The notes below the pieces were generated by a model that was not told the DNA's origin, made no database searches, and saw only the letters and a list, made by a program, of their open reading frames with translations. Below, piece after piece: positions 10,776 through 22,440 of a DNA stretch of 64,000 nt. Numbering within the stretch: the first letter of the stretch is position 1; each line of letters opens with the position of its first letter. Origin of the DNA: Bretschneidera sinensis (lineage: Eukaryota; Streptophyta; Magnoliopsida; Brassicales; Akaniaceae). A program made the position numbers and the translations under genes. The stretch is taken from assembly GCA_023935145.1 (NCBI GenBank), contig CM043698.1:23569501-23633500 (forward strand). Reading direction: 5' to 3'.

Positions 10776-12324
10776 GCGGTTGACACCGAGAATGACGGAG
10801 TTTGTCAGATCGAAACTTTCTCTGTCTCTCTCTCTGCAACTATTCATTTATATAGATTTTTTTTTTAAAGAAGGTAAAGTTGTGATTGAGTCTGTTTTGT
10901 CAAGACAGATATAGGTTGAGTTGATGGTAGGCTGGAGTTAGGGTTTGTGCGATAGAATTTAAACTTTGATACCAAACTGATGTAGGACAAAAATAAAAGA
11001 AGAAGAAACCATATCATCAAGTGTCAAATAACTAATATATCGACCAAAATAAACTAAATAATGCTACTTATACACATATTTACGGGAGACTTGATTTTGA
11101 GAGGCAGTTGGTACATGCATCACTCTTACAAAAAAATAATGCAGGATGTTAATAGCGTTTTAATGAAAATATGGAAGATGGAAAAGTCATGTTACCACAC
11201 AAATAATGGTACCCTTTTGTCCATAGCAGGATTAAGTTTGGACTGTCCGTCATGTCTGCTTTGGAGACATGATTTCGAAGCGTTTGTGTTTTAACAATAA
11301 AAAAATGGTCTGCTCCTTGGAATAGAAAATAGACATGAAAGATGTGATGGTGAAGCTCATGGAAATCCAATTAGTGCTTCTTCCAAACAAACAATGGTGC
11401 TTGATACTAAGTGAGGTTGTGGTGGGCTCGTTGAAGATATTGCCTCTTTCTCCCTCTCGCTCTCCAGTCTCCATTTCTGTAATGACATCTAACTATGACA
11501 GAATAGTTAACAGGCAAAATCAGACAATTGTGTAAACTGAGAAAGAATATGTATAGTCACCACTAGCTATTAGGAATCTCCTTCATTAGCAATTAGGTTC
11601 ATCACAAATGAAACATAGCCATTTCTGTATTTCTTTGAAGGTGCTCAAGACAGAAGGACCTGGTAAATCCTATTAATTGATTAGTGATTCTACATCCCAT
11701 AAAGATCCAGTAACATAAATTAATGTTCCACTAAGAAGGATCAAACCTTGGATAACAAGAAGTGAAACCAACCATCATAACTGTCACTAGTAATATTGTT
11801 TAAGATGCTTTACATGTAATTTGATCAAGGAAAATTGCCATGCATACTGCATAAGCAATGCAATTGTCAAAACTAACATCTTATAGAGTGGAAATCCCAT
11901 CAAGAGCTTTGCTTGTTCATACCAGTCAATGTTAATCTAATCTTCGATCAATTAATTTTTATTTTTTTTCTGTTTGAGCCACATAATGCAGCTGAGCAAT
12001 AAGGACAACATTCAGCTTTGAATTACAAGCTGTTACTTTCATGTAAAAAGTAATCACATAACTATGAGCTGTCCAAAGTCTGTTAACCATTCAATCAGCA
12101 ACTTCTTACAAGAGGAGATATACGATAACCTCGATGCACCAAAACTCTTGGTCTTACAATGATTTTCCTGAAAGATAAACAATTGTAGTAATGTCAAACA
12201 AAAGGGAAGAATGATTTCAGTAAAATGAATGTTGATAAAACTTGGGAGTGGTGCTAGGATGGGGAAATTACCTTAAGTTATAAACATCAAGTATTATGTG
12301 GCAGCAAGTGAAAGAAAATCAATT
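10776..12324. other. Intergenic, nothing recognised
   Basis: Begins with the right target-site copy GCGGT. Contains a short CT-rich run (10820-10842), T/A-rich stretches and several short overlapping frames on both strands (11061-11535) with no family resemblance. The right end lies downstream of the RABA4-like exon and may include its 3' untranslated sequence. Confidence 0.5.
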
Positions 12325-12767
12325 CTATGACATGGCACAACAGCTATAACCGCTTCCTTTGGATTCTGGCTCCTGTCCAGGGACAATTATCTTGGTTCCC
12401 TTGAGAAGTGATGAACTCCCCCCAGACCCTGGTTCATCATTAGCACTGAGGGTCTTCTTGCTGACAATTCGATAAATCTCGGTCAGGATTGTGAGAAACG
12501 CTGGTTCGACATTAGTGGCATCAAGAGCTGATGTCTCCATAAAAAAGAGGCTTTCCTTTTGGGCAAATTCTTTGGCATCCTCAGTTGGTACAGCGCGAAG
12601 TGTCCCCAGATCAGACTTGTTGCCTACAAGCATGATGACAATATTTTTATCTGCATGCCCTCTCAATTCCTCTAACCACATGATCAAATGATTGACGCTT
12701 GCTTATGTCACAGATCAGCATTGTCCCCACCGCTCCTCTGTAGTACGCATTTGTCACTGCTCGGTAC
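12325..12767 (-). pseudogene. RABA4-type small GTPase, last exon only
   Basis: Minus-strand exon preceded by a splice acceptor (TTTCAG just before 12767). It encodes [16 protein letters not shown], then after a small frameshift near 12690 [16 protein letters not shown], the G4 motif GNKSDL, the G5 motif [10 protein letters not shown] and a C-terminal double cysteine (SCCAMS) for prenylation. These match the C-terminal two thirds of plant RabA (Rab11-like) proteins, closest to RABA4, which act in trans-Golgi to plasma-membrane traffic. The first exon, with the P-loop and the DTAGQE motif, is not found up to the Copia insertion at 14509 or just beyond it. The missing exon and the frameshift in the SFDHM-WLEE region argue for a pseudogene, though the rest of the exon is well kept. 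Confidence 0.85.
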
Positions 12768-14508
12768 CTGAAATCACCACCAATTGAATACAGACCATAA
12801 AAATATATTAGTTGTTAGGATATCATGGTCATTAAAGAGCAGGGAACCTATTTCAATATTCAGTTAAAGAAAATCAACAAGGAAAAAGAATTATGTACGC
12901 ATTATTGCGAGAAATAAGTGGGCTACTAGTTAACATAATAATGACAAATAATGGGGTAAGCATTCTTGTATCACCTGTACATAGAACAGCCAAGTAGTTT
13001 TAAGAAAGAAAGCTTGAACAACAGTTAAGACTGCCTTGTCCTTTGCCAATACGCCATTCTACCACCACAACCACCTTCCCCACCCCAAACCCGCCTCCCC
13101 AAAAAAAGTGCTTTGGTGAACTATTCAGTTAGTAACAAAAATCCTGTGTCTATTTCAACCTCACAGAATCGTTTTCTTCAGTTAATCAGGATACCTTTAA
13201 GCTCTACTTACTGATTATATTCATGTACTACTTAAGTGTTCTTTTATAATCATCAGTTTCAAGTTCACAACTTTTCACTAGTCTCATCATGAGTGTTATC
13301 CTAAAACGAACCAACCATCTCAGTCAACAGAATCTCTGTTACCTCTGTTTTTATAGCATATCCAGTTCTTACATACATAAACAATACTTCACTTGACAAT
13401 ACCCCATTCATCCACCACTATCTTCTTGCAAATAACAAGGCTGACTCATTCAGAAACAATACTTTACTCACGATTTTCAGTCTTAGCCAATAATTTGTTT
13501 TAAGTAGTCTTAGCCATCATCGTACCTAAATAAATAAATAAACTTCAATCCAATTTGAAATCTCTGGATTCGGGGGATCTTTAATTATAATATAGATGTT
13601 GTTTGACTGGCCCATCTCATTGGTCAACATCACTTCATGTACGACTTAAGTTGCTGATCTTTGTAAAACTGATAGGAAAGAGATAAACACTCAAAGATGG
13701 CCTCCATTGTTATTATCTTAGATAAGTAATATCTCTTCTCATATCGCATACTTTTCTTAGACAATATCATGCAATGATAAGAATATAGTTTGTTATTGTG
13801 TTCATCATGAGAACATGCTTCAGATGCAAGCAATTAGAATACCAGTATTGTTTTAAAAACTAACCAATTCATCAATCGCCAAATACACAATTATACTTAA
13901 ATCAGATTAGAGTTTAATGCAATGTGACCAAAAGCAAGCCAAATCAATATATAACTGAGTTCTACACTTGATCAGAGATCAATGTAAAACTAGTGCAAGT
14001 GAAGAGTGAAGACCATATGATGTAAATGATCACAATAGCATTTGTTTTAACTAGATATGCAAGTGACGAATAGGAGTTATCAAAAGAAAAACCAGTTTGG
14101 CCTGCTCTGCTAATTAGACTCCTTTTGCTTCATTGTCATGAACAAAGTATATAAGATACCAAAGTGCACCACAAAGACGTGTAGGCTTAGCAAAGGATCT
14201 AGTCTTTCGCACTAGAACTTCATAACTCAGGATGATCATGGCAACAAGTACAATTAACTGACCTGTCAAAAAATACAACTGACTCTTTTGCAAGCTTTAC
14301 AAGCTGATTTATCAAACGAAAATCTACATCAAATATTTCACACAAGAGTCTCTAATGTCGAGCATTCTGTTTAGGTCCACAACTGGGTATATAGCTGTAG
14401 ACATAATTTGTGAGCCTCGTCACTGAAAACTATATTTGAAATGCAAAAAGAAAAGCATACATGGGATCTTATAATTCTTGATTGCACAAAAGATCTATAT
14501 GTACCTAG
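12768..14508. other. Intron or intergenic sequence, nothing recognised
   Basis: AT-rich sequence upstream of the RABA4-like exon. If that exon was part of a gene, this would be its intron; no exon with a P-loop motif is visible. The last five bases, CCTAG (14504-14508), are the left target-site duplication of the Copia element. Confidence 0.5.
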
Positions 14509-14942
14509 TGTAGGATTTTTGTGGCTCAATCTCTTTGCAGCCATTGTTGACTCAATCACTTTGCAGCCATTGTTGACTCTCTCTCTCAAGCAGCCATTGT
14601 TGACTCTCCATGAGAGTTCAATCCACCTTTCGGTGGAAAAGAAATGAGCCCATGTGATGAGCTCTTGTTTTTTTCCTCTCTATGATTCCCCTCCTTCCTG
14701 TATAAATAGAGAGAGCAACTGAGTGATCAGACACAGAAGAGAGCATTAGAGTGAGGTGTAGAGTGAGGTGTAGTTTGCTTTTTAGTGTGAGCATTTTCTT
14801 TGTAATTCCATTCTCTTTGTAATTCCTCCTCAATATACAAAATCAACTGTCTCTGCCCGGGGATGTAGGCAAATTACCGAACCTCGTAAATTATTGTGTT
14901 TGTGTGTGTTTGGTGTGTGTTAGATTACTCATGGGAATAACA
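14509..14942 (+). repeat. 5' LTR of Tnt1-like Copia, with TATA box and W-box repeats
   Basis: 434 bases. A TATAAATA box lies at about 14701-14708, placing the transcript start near 14730. Upstream are three copies of CAGCCATTGTTGACTC (14538-14553, 14564-14579, 14591-14606), each with a W-box TTGACT. A 12-base unit GAGTGAGGTGTA is tandemly duplicated here (about 14750-14773) but single in the 3' LTR. Confidence 0.93.
14538..14606 (+). promoter_or_regulatory. Triple 16-base repeat with W-box core in the Copia promoter
   Basis: Three direct repeats of CAGCCATTGTTGACTC, spaced 26-27 bases start to start, upstream of the TATA box. TTGAC[C/T] is the known binding core of WRKY transcription factors. 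In Tnt1 and Tto1, tandem promoter repeats confer induction by wounding and pathogens. WRKY control of this element is inference. Confidence 0.65.
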
Positions 14943-14945
14943 AAA

Positions 14946-14958
14946 ATGGTATCAGAGC
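14946..14958 (+). promoter_or_regulatory. Primer-binding site (tRNA-Met type)
   Basis: TGGTATCAGAGCT lies three bases after the 5' LTR end. It is complementary to the 3' end of initiator tRNA-Met, the usual primer of plant Copia elements. Confidence 0.9.
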
Positions 14959-15691
14959 TCAGGTCCACAATCTGACCAGATCCAAACACCTCAAATTTGG
15001 AGTTTTAATTGTAGAGCTCGTCGATACGAGTTCAACGGTATCTTACGCGTCGAAATCGAAGCTAAAACGAGGCCGTAGCAGCTGTTTAAAGCTTTCGTTT
15101 TTATGTTTTTTGACAAACGCGGCCTTAACTCTGAAATTCAGAATGTTTGCAGAGAAGATGAACAGTAGCTAAGTCGACTCGGTGACTCAGTAAACCAACT
15201 CGACCCATTTTGCTCAGACCAGCCCAATTTTTTCAGCCCAGTTGCAGAGGCCCAGCCCAACATCAGAAAGCTTAGTCAAGACTTGACTTGGCCCAGTCTA
15301 GAAGCCACAAACCCTAGCCCAAGTCCATTGGTCAAGCCCAGAGTTGACCACCCCAGTTCACTTCATTAAGCCCAGCTCATTTAAAACAGTCAAGCCTGTG
15401 GTCGATTGGACCAACCCAATCCAGATCCGACCCGACCCGCATTTGGACCTGCTGACTGGACTTTGACCGGCATTGACCGGCGTTGACCATTGACCAGCGT
15501 TGACCAGATTCATTTTTTGCTGTTTTCGGTCCGATTTTGGCCCCTTTTTTGCCAGTTCAAACTGGTTCCCACCATTTTCGGCCGTTCCGGACACAACCAT
15601 AGTCTCCGTTTCTGGTAATTTTGCTCCTAAGTTGCTGTTCTACCTTAGTGGAGCCTTTGGAGAAATTTTCTGAAAGCGGGAAATTGTTAGC
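14959..15691 (+). promoter_or_regulatory. Copia leader with dense TTGACC repeats
   Basis: Untranslated leader between primer site and gag. It contains six TTGACC W-box cores: 15344, 15463, 15473, 15483, 15490 and 15500, the last five within 43 bases. The leader is also rich in AGCCCA repeats (15220-15420). No long protein frame is supported on the plus strand. Confidence 0.6.
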
Positions 15692-18600
15692 ATGGCAGAA
15701 GAAAGACATAATACAAATACCACCACACCGAGCAGCTCTACAACGAGCAGCTCATCGCGAAGGAATACGGCATCCAATGCGAAGTTTGAGGTGGAAAAGT
15801 TTGATGGTACGAACAACTTCGGCATGTGGCAGTGCGAAATGAGGGATGTCTTATTCCAGCAAGACTTGGAGATTGCCCTGGAGGAGAAGAAACCTGAGGA
15901 TATGACGGATGCAGACTGGGAAAAGGTGAATCGCCAGGCCTACAACACAATCCGACTTTGCCTCATGAAGGACCAGAAGTACTTCGTGATGAAGGAGGCA
16001 AATGCGAAGGTACTCTGGAAGAAATTGGAGGACAAGTACATGACGAAGAGCATAGAGAGCCGCCTCTACTTGAAAAAAAGGCTTCAAGTTCCAGTTTCGT
16101 GAAGATATATCTATGGCCGAACATTTAAATAATTATAATAAAATGTTAGCTGATTTGCAAAACTTGGATGTCGAAATTCAAGATGAAGATAAAGCTCTGC
16201 TTTTGTTAAATTCTTTGCCCGACACATATGAACACTTAATTACCACACTATTGTACGGGAAAGAAAAGATTAAATTTGACGAAGTATCTAGTGTACTTCA
16301 GAACAATGAGTGTCGCAGGATAGACAAGCAGATACACAGAGATACTTCCGGCGGAGCCTTTGCAGCTAGAGGCAGATCAGAAACGAAACAACTTGCAAGC
16401 AAGGGGAATAGGAGAAATTCTCGATCAAGGCCTCATAACAGATCTCGTGGTCCATCAGACAGACGAAGACCTGTCAAAGATGAGTGTTCCTACTGTCGCA
16501 ACAAGGGACACTGGAAGAAGGATTGCCCACAGTTAAAAGGGCAGCAGAAGGATAAACCCTCCACAGCTAACACAGCTAGTGATGAAGAGGATTTTGTTTT
16601 CACCGGATCTTCACTCATGTCCCAATATGACAAGTGGATCTTAGATTTCGGATGCACCTATCACGTATGTCCCAACCGGGAATGGTTTGCTGAATTCACA
16701 GAGATTGATGGTGGATTAGTACTTATGGGCAACGATTTTACCTGTAAGACGAAGGGGATAGGCACCATCCATTTGAAATTGCATGATGGAACTATCAAGC
16801 CATTGACAGAAGTTCGGTATGTACTGGACTTGCGGAAGAACCTCATCTCACTCAGAGCCCTGGACTCGAAAGGGTTCAGAATCAGCATTGAAGCCGGAGT
16901 TCTCAAGGTGGTAATGGGAGCTCTAGTGGTCATGAAGAAAATGAAGCATGGCAACCTGTACTTCCTACAAGGGAGTACCATTGGAGGTGGAGCTTCCACA
17001 GTTTGTGAGAAGCTAGATGAGACTGATGCGGACATGACCAGACTTTGGCACATGCGTCTGGGTCATCCCGGGGAGAAGTCCATGCAGATTCTAGCAAAGC
17101 AGGGTTTACTCAAAGGTGCCAAGACTTGCAAGTTATCTTTTTGCGAGCATTATGTTATGGGAAAGCAAACCAGGATCAAGTTCGGCACTGCAATTCATCA
17201 AACGAAGGGAATTCTTGATTATGTGCATACCAACGTTTGGGGACCATCCCGAACAGCATCGATTGGCGGTAGACACTGGTTTGTTACTTTTTTTGATGAT
17301 TACTCTCGTCGTGTGTGGGTGTACAAGATGAAACGCAAAAACGAAGTATTGGAGATCTTCTAAAATTGGAAGAAATTGATGGAAGCCCAAATTGGCAGAA
17401 AGATTAAGCGGCTCAGATCAGACAACGGAGGAGAATACACAAAGGATCCATTCTTTGACTTATGTCGAAAAGAAGGTATTGTCAGACACTTCACCGTGCG
17501 GAAGACACCGCAGCAGAATGGGGTGGCAGAACGAATGAACCGAACTTTGGTGGATAAGGTCCGGTGTATGCTTTTGAGTGCTGGACTTGGAAAACATTTT
17601 TGGGCTGAAGCTTTGGTTTATGCTAGCTACCTGATCAACCGATTGCCCGCAACTGCAAATGGCAGGAAAGCACTAATGGAAATGTGGAAAGGTACTCATG
17701 CTACTGATTATGATTCTTTTCATATCTTTGGTTGTCTTGCCTATTATCATGTTCAGGAAGACAAGCTCGACCCTAGAGCCAAAAAAGCAAATTTCTTGGG
17801 CTTTAGCACAGGCGTGAAGGGGTACAGACTCTGGTGCATTAAGTCAAAGAAAATCATTGTCAGCAGAGATGTAAAGTTCAACGAGTCTGAAATGCTTCAT
17901 CCACAGAAGTATGAAGGCTCCAGTGAAAGCAGCAGCAGTAGCAGCGAATCAGCCAGGAATTCGCAGAAGGTGGAGCTTGAGGCTCCAATATATGTAGATG
18001 ATTCAGCTATAAATGAGGAGGAGGAGGATGATCAAAATACCGATAATGATAGCCCAACCACTGCACCTCCACCACAGCTTGAATCTATTGCAGTCAACAG
18101 ACCAAGGAGACAGCTAGTTAAACCAACTCGTCTACAAGATTACGTCACATATGCACTACCAACAGTTGGGGATGATATCCCCACCACTTACAGAGCAGCT
18201 GCACAGTCCACTGAATGGGCTGACTGGAAGATAGCTATGGATGAGGAGATGCAGTCTCTTCACAAGAATTAGACTTGGGAGCTTGTGCCGCTTCCAAAGA
18301 AACAAAAGGTAATTGGCTGTAAGTGGGTGTTCACCAAGAAGGAGGATCCAACTAGCAGAGATGGAGTACGCTACAAAGCTAGACTGGTAGCCAAGGGCTA
18401 TGCTTAGACGAAGGGAATCGACTACAATGAAGTGTTCTCTTCGGTCGTCAAACACTCTTCGATTCGTATTTTGCTAGCTTTGGTGGCCCAGTTTAACCTC
18501 GAGTTGGCACAACTTGATGTGAAGACAGCATTTCTCCATGGTGACCTGGAAGAGGATATTTATATGTCTCAACCAGATGGGTTCAAAGAAGTTGGTAAGG

Positions 18601-19751
18601 AAAAACTGGTCTGTAATCTGAAATAGTCTTTGTATGGATTGAAGCAATCCCCTCGACAGTGGTACAAGCGGTTCGATAGCTTCATGTTAGATCTGAATTA
18701 TACGCGTAGTCAGTTCGATCACTGCGTATATTTCAGAAACCTTGCAGATGGTTCCTTCATCTATTTGCTCTTATATGTCGATGACATGTTAGTGGCATCT
18801 AAGAGCAAGGTGGAGATAGATCGTTTGAAGGCTAAGTTGAGCCAAGAATTCGAGATGAAGGACCTGGGAGAAGCACGAAAAATTCTGGGCATGGAGATTA
18901 CCAGAGACAGGGCGAAGGACACAGTTCACCTGACTCAAAAGCAGTACCTGAGGCGAGTTTTGCAGCGTTTCGGCTTGGACAAGAACTCGAAACCAGTTAG
19001 CACTCCGTTGGCCCTGCACTTCAAGCTCAGTGTAGCGCAGTCTCCCAACAGTGATTCAGATAAGGATTACATGGCAAAATTCCCTTATGCAAATTTGGTT
19101 GGTAGCCTGATGTATGCAATGGTGTGCACGAGACCTGATATCTCCCAGGCCGTTAGCATGGTGAGCAGATACATGCACAATCCAGGAAAGGCACACTGGC
19201 ATGCGGCCAGATGGATTCTATGGTACATTCAGGGGACCATGGACCATGGTCTGAAGTTCAAGAGAAGTGATGCAGTCGATCATCTGGTAGTCGGTTATGT
19301 TGATTCCGATTATGTAGGTGATCTCGACAAACATTGTTCCACTACTGGTTATGTGTTCACTATGGCAGGAGGACCAGTAAGTTGGCGTTCTACATTGCAG
19401 TCCACGATTGCGCTATCCACTACGAAAGCTGAGTACATGGCTGTGACAGAAGCTATCAAAGAAGCCATTTGGTTACATGGATTGGTAGCAGACCTTGGCG
19501 TTGAGCATAAACAAGTTACCGTCTATTGTGACAGTCAGAGTGCAATCCACTTGGCGAAGAATCCGGTGCATCAAGTTCGCACTAAACATATTGATGTCCA
19601 TTTCCACTTTGTTCGCGAGATTTTGGAAGAAGGGGACATAGAACTTCAGAAAATTGGTACAACAGATAATCCGGCAGACATGTTAACGAAGATCGTTACT
19701 GGGGTCAAGTTCCAACACTGTTTGGATTTGATCCACATCTCGCAGTATTGA
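15692..19751 (+). pseudogene. Copia gag-pol polyprotein (Tnt1-like), one frameshift and four stops
   Basis: Gag starts at 15692 (MAEERHNTNTTTPSSS) and runs to about 16090, where a frameshift near an A7 run moves it into the frame that then stays open to 19751. Domains: UBN2-type gag core; zinc knuckle CSYCRNKGHWKKDC (about 16481-16525); protease WILDFGCTYH, where the usual DSG is DFG; integrase with LWHMRLGHPG, a damaged CEHYVMGK zinc-finger cysteine and the DNGGEY and AERMNRTL catalytic motifs; RT with YVDDM at 18774-18788; RNase H with DSDYVGD and the TTKAEYMA motif. In-frame stops lie at 17361 (TAA), 18270, 18405 and 18624 (all TAG). Two or more TAGs replace an expected CAG glutamine. The product would make virus-like particles and copy the element; this copy cannot. 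Confidence 0.92.
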
Positions 19752-19835
19752 ACACCGAGGGTGTATAGCGTCTTAGGACGCCTTGGCAGGAAGTTGATTT
19801 GTGTAGGCGATGAGATTTTCGCCAAGGTGGAGATT

Positions 19836-20257
19836 TGTAGGATTTTTGTGGCTCAATCTCTTTGCAGCCATTGTTGACTCAATCACTTTGCAGCCATTGT
19901 TGACTCTCTATCTCAAGCAGCCATTGTTGACTCTCCATGAGAGTTCAATCCACCTTTCGGTGGAAAAAAAATGAGCCCATGTGATGAGCTCTTGTTTTTT
20001 TCCTCTCTATGATTCCCTTCCTTCCTGTATAAATAGAGAGAGCAACTGAGTGATCAGACACATAAGAGAGCATTAGAGTGAGGTGTAGTTTGCTTTCTAG
20101 TGTGAGCATTCTCTTTGTAATTCCATTCTCTTTGTAATTCCTCCTCAATATACAAAATCAACTGTCTCTGCCCGGGGATGTAGGCAAATTGCCGAACCTC
20201 GTAAATTATTGTGTTTGTGTGTGTTTGGTGTGTGTTAGATTACTCATGGGAATAACA
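19836..20257 (+). repeat. 3' LTR of Tnt1-like Copia
   Basis: 422 bases, preceded by a purine tract GCCAAGGTGGAGATT (19821-19835) that primes plus-strand synthesis. It repeats the three W-box units (19865-19880, 19891-19906, 19918-19933) and the TATA box. Confidence 0.94.
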
Positions 20258-20382
20258 CCTAGATGGAGCGAATAAGATACACATTTATTTTGCTCTTAAA
20301 AGCAACCCTTGGGTAATTAACCCCCAAGATTCGATTCCATCCATGATCCTTGGCACAACCACCTAAAGACTTCATCAACAAG

Positions 20383-20685
20383 CTACCACACAACCTCAGA
20401 AACTCCAGATAGCTCTGCACCTGCCGTCAAAACTAGGGATCTCGATCTTGATTTTTTAGTAAGGTAAGAGAACTCATCCAAAATGTTCCTAGACTGTTCA
20501 TAAATCCTAGGTTTCTCGTAGTGCCTAGATGGATCAATATGTTGCCTGGGTGTCTCAAAATAAGGTCTAGATGGACCAATGTACTGCCTAGGTGGTTCAA
20601 AATAATGGCTAGATGGATCAACATATTCCCCAATTGGATCATTCTCTAAGGCATCCTTTCTATTGGAAACTTGAATTGGGTCTTG
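20383..20685 (-). pseudogene. Unrecognised open frame with internal peptide repeats
   Basis: A minus-strand frame open for 100 codons between TAA at 20686-20688 and TAG at 20383-20385. It has no ATG, so it is an exon piece or relic. The middle contains three related units of about 19 residues: YVDPSSHYFEPPRQ, YIGPSRPYFETPRQ and HIDPSRHYEKPRIYEQ. Repetition at the protein level is cleaner than at the DNA level, which suggests it was once translated. The C-terminal part is basic and serine-rich (KKSRSRS). I do not recognise the protein. Confidence 0.35.
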
Positions 20686-20688
20686 TTA

Positions 20689-21639
20689 TTCGAACTTGTC
20701 GGCTCCTTGAGGACAATTCCCCATGTGGAGCTCCCGTACGTAATTTCACTATGGAGTATGCTTACTTCACCTCTCAATGTGATCAATTTTGTTTTTATGG
20801 TCTAGACTTGATGGTTCATTCTAATTTCAAAGGAATTCAATCATTTTAATAAATTCTCGTGTTTTTCATCCACTTTAATAATCATTTTTTTTGGATTTCA
20901 CGTGGCACAATGATTTGGTTCAACAAAAAAATAAGGCAAACAATATTTAACTCAAAAACAAATAGTAAATTAAATGATAAACTACCGAAGATGCTCAATA
21001 ATAAAGATAAAAAAGTCTAATGAGAAATCATTTTATACCTAAATATTAATTAATGACTTACCAAAAGATAAAGAATATTAAACAACACTCAATGGAAGAT
21101 ACATATCTTCCTCGCGGTCCAAATTACCTCAATTGTTGGTCATGAGAGTTGTTTCCAAGCTTTGCGATTCCGAATACTAGTAGTCAACTCCTAAATACAC
21201 TTTTATCTTTGTGAATTATTTGTGAATTCTACTTTTATCTTTTATAAGTACAAGTTATATTTATCTTTTGTATGCTTTGTACATTTTTTTACAATATTAA
21301 ATATAGATATTTCATAAATGATATATATGTAATTTTAAGAGTTATCAATTGTAAGTTTTTCTAATTGTTTTATCTATTGAATGTGATTTTTGTCTTAAAA
21401 ATATTTTAAAATAAGCAATATTTTTGCATTATTTGACAATTTGACTTTGAAAAGCAAAAGAAAGAATTCACTTTAGTAAAAAAATTTATTTAGAAAATGG
21501 GAAAGAATTCTTTTCAGCTTAAAATGAATTATCCATCTTACATAATCAAGTCATCATAAAAAATTAAAAAAAGGAAAAAAAGGATAACATATCAAATTTA
21601 TTTACATTTAAAATAAGGTGTGTATTACCATGTCATACC
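20689..21639. other. AT-rich intergenic, nothing recognised
   Basis: Upstream of the repeat-bearing frame there is some coding-like sequence to about 20850 (minus frame APHGELSSRSRQVRITR), which could be another part of the same relic. From 20860 on it is AT-rich with no gene. Confidence 0.4.
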
Positions 21640-22440
21640 TAAAAGTGAGGCATGGATGCTTCATTAGGTGGCACAATTTATCATTTTACCATAAAATTTA
21701 TGCATTTACCTCAAATTGTGTATATTTTACCGTCAAATGTACACATCATTTACTTGAAAATGTATTAGGTTCGATTTTACTAAGAAATGTGTTCATTTAC
21801 CAATATGTTACCATCCACTATCAGATTATGTAGCATTTTACGAGTTAAAACTTTTACTTTAAAATGTATGATTTTTACTGCGCAATCTAAGCATTGACTA
21901 CAAAATGTACATTTTTACCATAACAATATGATGCAATACTTGACCTGGTAAATCCTTTACCAGAAAATATATGCACTTTTACTTGAAAACTTTTACCAAG
22001 CTAGAAAGTTATTTACCTTCAAATGTTCAACATTCGTTACCACAAAATGTAAAACTTTACCAACCCCATATATTACCTTGAAATGTAAATTTTCATCACT
22101 ATATGTAGATTTTTACCGGTTAAACTACGTATTTACCACAAAATATATCATTTTGTATACTCTTTACCAAATAATGTATAAACTTTAACCATAGAAAAAA
22201 CTTTTACGAGGAGAAGTGTTATTTTACCTTGAAATGTTCACATTTTTTACCATAAATTGTAACATTTTACTAGGTTAGTACTTTTCCTTGAAATGCCTAC
22301 TTCCACCTTTAAATGTAGATCTTTACCGCAAAACCCAACTAATAACAAAAAATTGTAGTACCTAAATTTGTAAATCTTTTACCAGATTATGTATACCCTT
22401 TACCATAGAAGAATTTTTACAAAGACAAGTAAGCTATTTC
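21640..22440. repeat. Degenerate TTTACC/AAATGTA minisatellite
   Basis: About thirty imperfect units in which TTTTACC or its variant is followed 5-12 bases later by AAATGTA or AAATTGTA, at spacings of roughly 20-35 bases. Examples lie at 21675-21800 and 22020-22320. The piece 21726-21970 recurs nearly unchanged at 29267-29510. Confidence 0.65.

Larger units (their letters stand above)
14509..20257 (+). mobile_element. Tnt1-like Ty1/Copia retrotransposon (young, inactivated)
   Basis: LTRs at 14509-14942 and 19836-20257 flank 4.9 kb of internal sequence. Both start TGTAGGATT and end GGAATAACA. Perfect five-base target-site duplications CCTAG occur at 14504-14508 and 20258-20262. The order gag, zinc knuckle, protease, integrase, RT, RNase H is Copia. 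RT motifs such as YGLKQSPRQWYKRFDSFM place it near Tnt1 (Tork lineage). I counted about seven substitutions plus one 12-base indel between LTRs (about 1.7 percent), so it is a recent insertion. Four in-frame nonsense codons and one frameshift make it non-autonomous now. Confidence 0.95.

Noticed and set aside
14946..14958. tRNA-like matches at primer-binding sites considered as tRNA genes
   Set aside because: Only 11-17 bases match tRNA 3' ends, in the position of LTR primer sites; no cloverleaf around them.
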